Below, one piece after another: positions 21,002 through 24,410 of a stretch of DNA of 24,410 nucleotides. The stretch comes from an uncultured Oscillospiraceae bacterium. Lineage in GTDB: Bacteria > Bacillota > Clostridia > Oscillospirales > Oscillospiraceae. Within the stretch, counting starts at the first letter, position 1; each line of letters begins with the position of its first letter. The stretch spans positions 1 through 24,410 of the forward strand of contig CAKTKB010000008.1 of the NCBI GenBank assembly GCA_934569195.1, given 5' to 3'. The notes under the pieces are model-generated. The model was not told the origin of the DNA and searched no databases. It saw nothing but the letters and a program-made list of their open reading frames with translations. The position numbers and the translations under genes were made by a program.

Positions 21002-23056
21002 ATGACCTTGAAATACGGAATTTGGAATGTCGGCGTGCCGGAACCGAGCGCCGTCAACGCCCTGACCGGCTCCGGCTATGCGCCCCTGGCGGCCATGGTT
21101 CTCTCCGCCCGGGGCCTGAATACGCCTGCCCAGGCGGCGGCATACCTGGATTGCCGCGTGCCTCTGACTGATCCGTTTCTGCTGCGGGATATGGATCTGG
21201 CCGCCGCCCGCATTGGGCAAGCCATGACCCGAGGAGAAAAAATTGCCGTCTATGGAGATTACGATGTGGACGGCATCACCGCCACCTGCCTTCTGACAGA
21301 CTTCCTGCGCAGCTGCGGCGCGGAATGCATCTACTACATACCCGGCCGTCGTGAGGAGGGATACGGGTTGAACGCCCCCGCCATCCGGCATCTGAAGGAG
21401 GAGGGCGTCCGTCTGATCGTAACCGTCGACTGCGGCATTACCGCCATAGAGGAAGCCCGGCTGTGCCGGGAGCTGGGGATCGATCTGGTCATTACCGACC
21501 ACCACGAGTGTAAGGATGCCCTCCCCCCGGCCGCCGCGGTCGTAGACCCGCACCGGCCGGACGATCCCTACCCGAAAAAAATTCTTTCCGGCGTTGCGGT
21601 GGCCTTCAAGCTGGCCAGCGCCCTGTGCGGCTCCCAGGATGAGATTCTGGACCGCTATGCCGATATGGTATGCCTGGGAACCGTGGCGGACGTGATGCCG
21701 CTGCAGGGGGAAAACCGCACCTTTGTCTCCCGCGGGCTGGAGGCGCTGCGCTGCACCCGGCGTCCCGGAATGGCAGCGCTCATGCGGGAATGCGGCTGCG
21801 CCCCGGAGAACCTGAGCGCCACCGCCATCGGCTTCATGCTCTCTCCCCGGATCAACGCCGCCGGCCGAATGGGCAACATTGCCCCCGCCGTGGAGCTGTT
21901 TCTCACGGAGGACCCGGAGCGGGCCTCCGAGCTTGCCCGCACGCTGTGCGATATGAACCGCCAGCGGCAGAGCATCGAGTCCCGCATCTACGCCCAGGCC
22001 GTGGCCATGCTCCCGCAGGATAAAGCACCGGACGCCATCGTGCTGGCCGATGAAAGCTGGCACCAGGGCGTCGTGGGGATCGTAGCCAGCCGCATTGCGG
22101 AGGAATACTGCTGCCCGACCTTCCTGATCTGCCTGGACGGCAGTCACGGGAAAGCCAGCTCCCGCAGCTATGGCGGTTTCAATCTGTTTTCCTCCCTTTC
22201 CGCCCTCTCCCCTCTGCTGGAGAGCTACGGCGGGCATGAGCTGGCGGCCGGCTTTACCATCGCCCGGGAAAACATCGACGCCTTTCGGGAGCAGGTATGC
22301 GCCATTGCCCGGGACTTCTTCTCCGACGCCGGTCCGCGGACCGTGCTGGGGGTAGACTGCATCGTTCCGCCGGAAATGCTCACATTGTCCGCGCTAACCT
22401 CCCTGGAGGCCCTGGAGCCATGCGGCAGCGGCTGTCCAAAGCCTGTCCTGGCCGTAACCCAGGCAAAAATAGAAAAAATTTCCATGGTCGGCGGCGGACG
22501 GCACATGCGTCTGCGGCTGCAATGCGGACGCAGGTCCCTGGGCGCCATCTATTTTTCCGCCACGCCGGAATCCGCCTCCATTGAGCCGGGGGATCTGGTG
22601 GATGTAGCCTTTCACCCTCAGATCAACGAATTTCAGGGGAAGCGCTCCGTCCAGCTCAACGTCCTGGATATACGCCCCTCCTGCAGCGCTCCCTGTTCCA
22701 CCGACATCTCCGGCTACACCGCCCTGCTTCGGGGGGATATTCTGCCGGCAGATGCGGCCGCCCTGCTGCCGGACCGGCCCGTTTTGGCGGCCGTATGGCG
22801 GTATCTGGCCGGATGCCCCTCGCCGGTCGTTACGGAGGAGCCGGTATGCCTGTGCCGGAAAATCGTCCGCCGCACCGGCTCCCCACTGAGTCTGGGGCAG
22901 CTTCTGACCTGCCTGGACATTTTCCGGGATGTAGGCCTGCTGGAGGTCCGCCGGCAGCACAAGCAGCTGGCCATCCGGCCGGTCCCGGTCAGCGTCAAGG
23001 CGGACCTGACAAAGAGTCAAACCATGCAGCGGCTGCTGCATGCGAAAGAGAGTTGA
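21002..23056 (+). CDS. recJ: Single-stranded-DNA-specific exonuclease RecJ
   Basis: About 684 residues. It is a 5'-3' exonuclease on single-stranded DNA acting in recombination and mismatch/base-excision repair. The DHH core shows VYGDYDVDGITATCLL (Asp86, Asp88, Asp90), VTVDCGITA, the DHH motif at Asp166-His168, and the DHHA1 part ending with SYGGHELAAGFT. An OB-fold-like region and a C-terminal winged-helix-like segment follow, as in Firmicutes RecJ. The start is uncertain: TTG 20990, ATG 20996 and ATG 21002 are all in frame, none has a good Shine-Dalgarno site, and the promoter leaves a very short leader. ATG 21002 gives the family-like MTLKYGIW N-terminus. rel follows after 6 bp. Confidence 0.96.
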   Translation: MTLKYGIWNVGVPEPSAVNALTGSGYAPLAAMVLSARGLNTPAQAAAYLDCRVPLTDPFLLRDMDLAAARIGQAMTRGEKIAVYGDYDVDGITATCLLTDFLRSCGAECIYYIPGRREEGYGLNAPAIRHLKEEGVRLIVTVDCGITAIEEARLCRELGIDLVITDHHECKDALPPAAAVVDPHRPDDPYPKKILSGVAVAFKLASALCGSQDEILDRYADMVCLGTVADVMPLQGENRTFVSRGLEALRCTRRPGMAALMRECGCAPENLSATAIGFMLSPRINAAGRMGNIAPAVELFLTEDPERASELARTLCDMNRQRQSIESRIYAQAVAMLPQDKAPDAIVLADESWHQGVVGIVASRIAEEYCCPTFLICLDGSHGKASSRSYGGFNLFSSLSALSPLLESYGGHELAAGFTIARENIDAFREQVCAIARDFFSDAGPRTVLGVDCIVPPEMLTLSALTSLEALEPCGSGCPKPVLAVTQAKIEKISMVGGGRHMRLRLQCGRRSLGAIYFSATPESASIEPGDLVDVAFHPQINEFQGKRSVQLNVLDIRPSCSAPCSTDISGYTALLRGDILPADAAALLPDRPVLAAVWRYLAGCPSPVVTEEPVCLCRKIVRRTGSPLSLGQLLTCLDIFRDVGLLEVRRQHKQLAIRPVPVSVKADLTKSQTMQRLLHAKES

Positions 23057-23062
23057 GATATT

Positions 23063-24410
23063 ATGGAAACCTTTGCAGAACATTATGCCTCTATGTGCGC
23101 CACCATTCGCCGCCACATGCCCGACGCGGACATGGCTCTGGTGGACAAGGCTGTGAATTACGCCCAGGAAAAGCACAAAAATCAGCTTCGGAAGGACGGT
23201 TCTCCCTACATCATCCATCCCCTGGCCGTTGCGGAAATCGTGGTGGAAATGGGACTGGATCTGGATGCCGTTCTGGGCGCGCTGCTTCACGACTGCATTG
23301 AGGACACCGACGCCTCCCACGACGACATTGAGAAAATCTTCGGCCCCACGGTAGCGGAGCTGGTGGAGGGCGTCACCAAGCTGACCCGGGCCAATTTCTC
23401 CTCCACCGAGCAGGCCCAAATGGAAAACCTGCGCAAAATGTTTATGGCCATGTCCAAGGACATCCGGGTCGTGCTGATCAAAATTGCCGACCGGCTGCAC
23501 AATATGCGGACCATGCAGTATCAGACGCCGGAAAAGCAGCGCATCAAATGCCGGGAAACCATGGACGTCTACGCCCCCCTGGCCCACCGTCTCGGTATGC
23601 AGAAGATCAAGTGGGAGCTGGAGGACACCTCTCTGCGCTACCTGGAGCCGGACGGCTACAACGCCATCATGGCCTATCTGAACGCCCACAAGGAGCAGGA
23701 TGAGGCCTTCATGCGCACCATTCAGGACAAAATCACCCAGCGTCTGTCCTCCGTGGGCATCCACAACACAACCTACGGGCGCATCAAGCATGTGTACTCC
23801 ATCTACCGCAAAATGCAAGCTCAGGGCAAAACACTGGACGAGCTGTACGACCTATACGCCTTCCGTGTGATCGTGGACTCCATTCCGGACTGCTACAATG
23901 TTCTCGGCCACGTTCACGACCTGTTCAACCTGGTCCCCGGGCGCTTTAAGGACTATATCTCCACCCCCAAGCCCAATATGTACCAGAGCCTGCATACCAC
24001 CGTGATCGGGTCCCAGGGCATTCCCTTTGAGGTGCAGATTCGCACCTGGGAAATGCACGAGACTGCCGAATACGGCATTGCCGCCCACTGGAAATACAAG
24101 CAGGGCACAGGCGCCGGCAACGAGCGGGATTTTGAATGGGTGCGCCGCTTGCTGGAAAATCAGCAGGATACGGACGCGGAGGATTACGTCCGTTCCCTGA
24201 AAATCGATATGTTCAACGACGAGGTCTTCGTCTTTACCCCGAAGGGCCGCATCGTCAGCCTTCCCGCCGGGTCCACCCCCATCGATTTTGCCTACTCCAT
24301 TCACTCCGGCGTCGGCAATGCCATGGTGGGCGCCAAGGTCAACAACCGGATCGTCGGCATCGACAGCACGCTGAAAAACGGCGACATTGTGGAGATTCTC
24401 ACCTCCAAAT
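23063..24410 (+). CDS. rel: Bifunctional (p)ppGpp synthetase/hydrolase Rel (3' end outside window)
   Basis: The frame from ATG 23063 stays open to the window edge, giving 449 codons of a protein usually about 730-750 residues long. An N-terminal HD hydrolase domain shows YIIHPLAVA and LLHDCIEDTDA (His76-Asp77, Glu80-Asp81 of HDxxED). The synthetase domain has GRIKHVYSIYRKM, DLYAFRVIVD, RFKDYISTPKPNMYQSLHT (Tyr307) and FEVQIRTWEMHETAEYGIAAHW. A TGS domain begins near residue 388 (VFVFTPKGRIVSLPAGSTPIDFAY). An intact HD motif and synthetase imply both making and breaking (p)ppGpp in the stringent response. It is co-transcribed with recJ, with a 6-bp gap and only a weak ribosome site. Confidence 0.97.
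   Translation, partial: METFAEHYASMCATIRRHMPDADMALVDKAVNYAQEKHKNQLRKDGSPYIIHPLAVAEIVVEMGLDLDAVLGALLHDCIEDTDASHDDIEKIFGPTVAELVEGVTKLTRANFSSTEQAQMENLRKMFMAMSKDIRVVLIKIADRLHNMRTMQYQTPEKQRIKCRETMDVYAPLAHRLGMQKIKWELEDTSLRYLEPDGYNAIMAYLNAHKEQDEAFMRTIQDKITQRLSSVGIHNTTYGRIKHVYSIYRKMQAQGKTLDELYDLYAFRVIVDSIPDCYNVLGHVHDLFNLVPGRFKDYISTPKPNMYQSLHTTVIGSQGIPFEVQIRTWEMHETAEYGIAAHWKYKQGTGAGNERDFEWVRRLLENQQDTDAEDYVRSLKIDMFNDEVFVFTPKGRIVSLPAGSTPIDFAYSIHSGVGNAMVGAKVNNRIVGIDSTLKNGDIVEILTSK

Noticed and set aside
22394..23818. Minus-strand open frame of 474 codons across recJ and rel
   Set aside because: It spans two real genes on the opposite strand and their junction; low-complexity translation, no start signal.
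1..24410. CRISPR arrays, tRNA/rRNA genes, insertion sequences, prophage or toxin-antitoxin genes
   Set aside because: I looked for regularly spaced repeats, cloverleaf-like sequences, transposase motifs and small paired genes and found none that could be supported.

Overview
The window is GC-rich, densely packed DNA. It carries strong AGGAGG-type ribosome binding sites, an infC-rpmI-rplT operon with a Firmicutes-type leader and attenuator, a UPF0735/PheB ACT protein, a YtvI-type membrane protein, and recJ directly followed by a bifunctional rel. Together these point to a low-oxygen Firmicute of the class Clostridia, probably Oscillospiraceae-like. That placement is inferred from gene content and codon style, not from a marker-gene search.

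Layout. Position 1-378 (+) is the end of a YitT/YczE-type membrane protein. It converges with a minus-strand cassette (397-2711) of an SCP2-like lipid-binding protein, a class III aminotransferase and a tiny stand-alone FakA middle-domain protein. This cassette has its own extended -10 promoter. Next, on the minus strand, is a pyridoxamine kinase (2775-3608). From 14755 down to 3663 runs a ten-gene minus-strand surface-polymer operon, transcribed from a TTGACT-17-TAAAAT promoter. In transcription order it encodes a Wzz-like co-polymerase with a degenerate kinase-like tail, LicD, LicD, a HisC-like aminotransferase, a TagD-type cytidylyltransferase fused to a Gfo/Idh/MocA oxidoreductase, LicD, an IspD/TarI-type cytidylyltransferase, an extended SDR, a Wzy-like polymerase and a Wzx flippase. 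The operon contains no recognisable glycosyltransferase.

Divergent from it is a D-lactate dehydrogenase (15128-16162, +) with an unusual Cys-rich tail. A minus-strand block follows: a NimA-like PNPOx-fold protein, an RluD-family pseudouridine synthase, rplT, rpmI, infC (ATA start) with its L20-type leader, and the ACT-domain regulator. The plus strand then carries the YtvI/AI-2E membrane protein, recJ and the first 449 codons of rel, which runs off the end.

How the genes work together. The polysaccharide block looks like a machine for making CDP-activated small polyols or amino-alcohols (two cytidylyltransferases, two NAD(P)-dependent oxidoreductases, one aminotransferase). Three LicD phosphotransferases would attach these to a polymer that is flipped by Wzx, polymerised by Wzy and length-controlled by the Wzz-like protein. 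This is the most interesting candidate system here. The second is the SCP2/aminotransferase/FakA-M cassette. The rest is conserved housekeeping. I saw no tRNA, rRNA, CRISPR array, insertion sequence or prophage gene.
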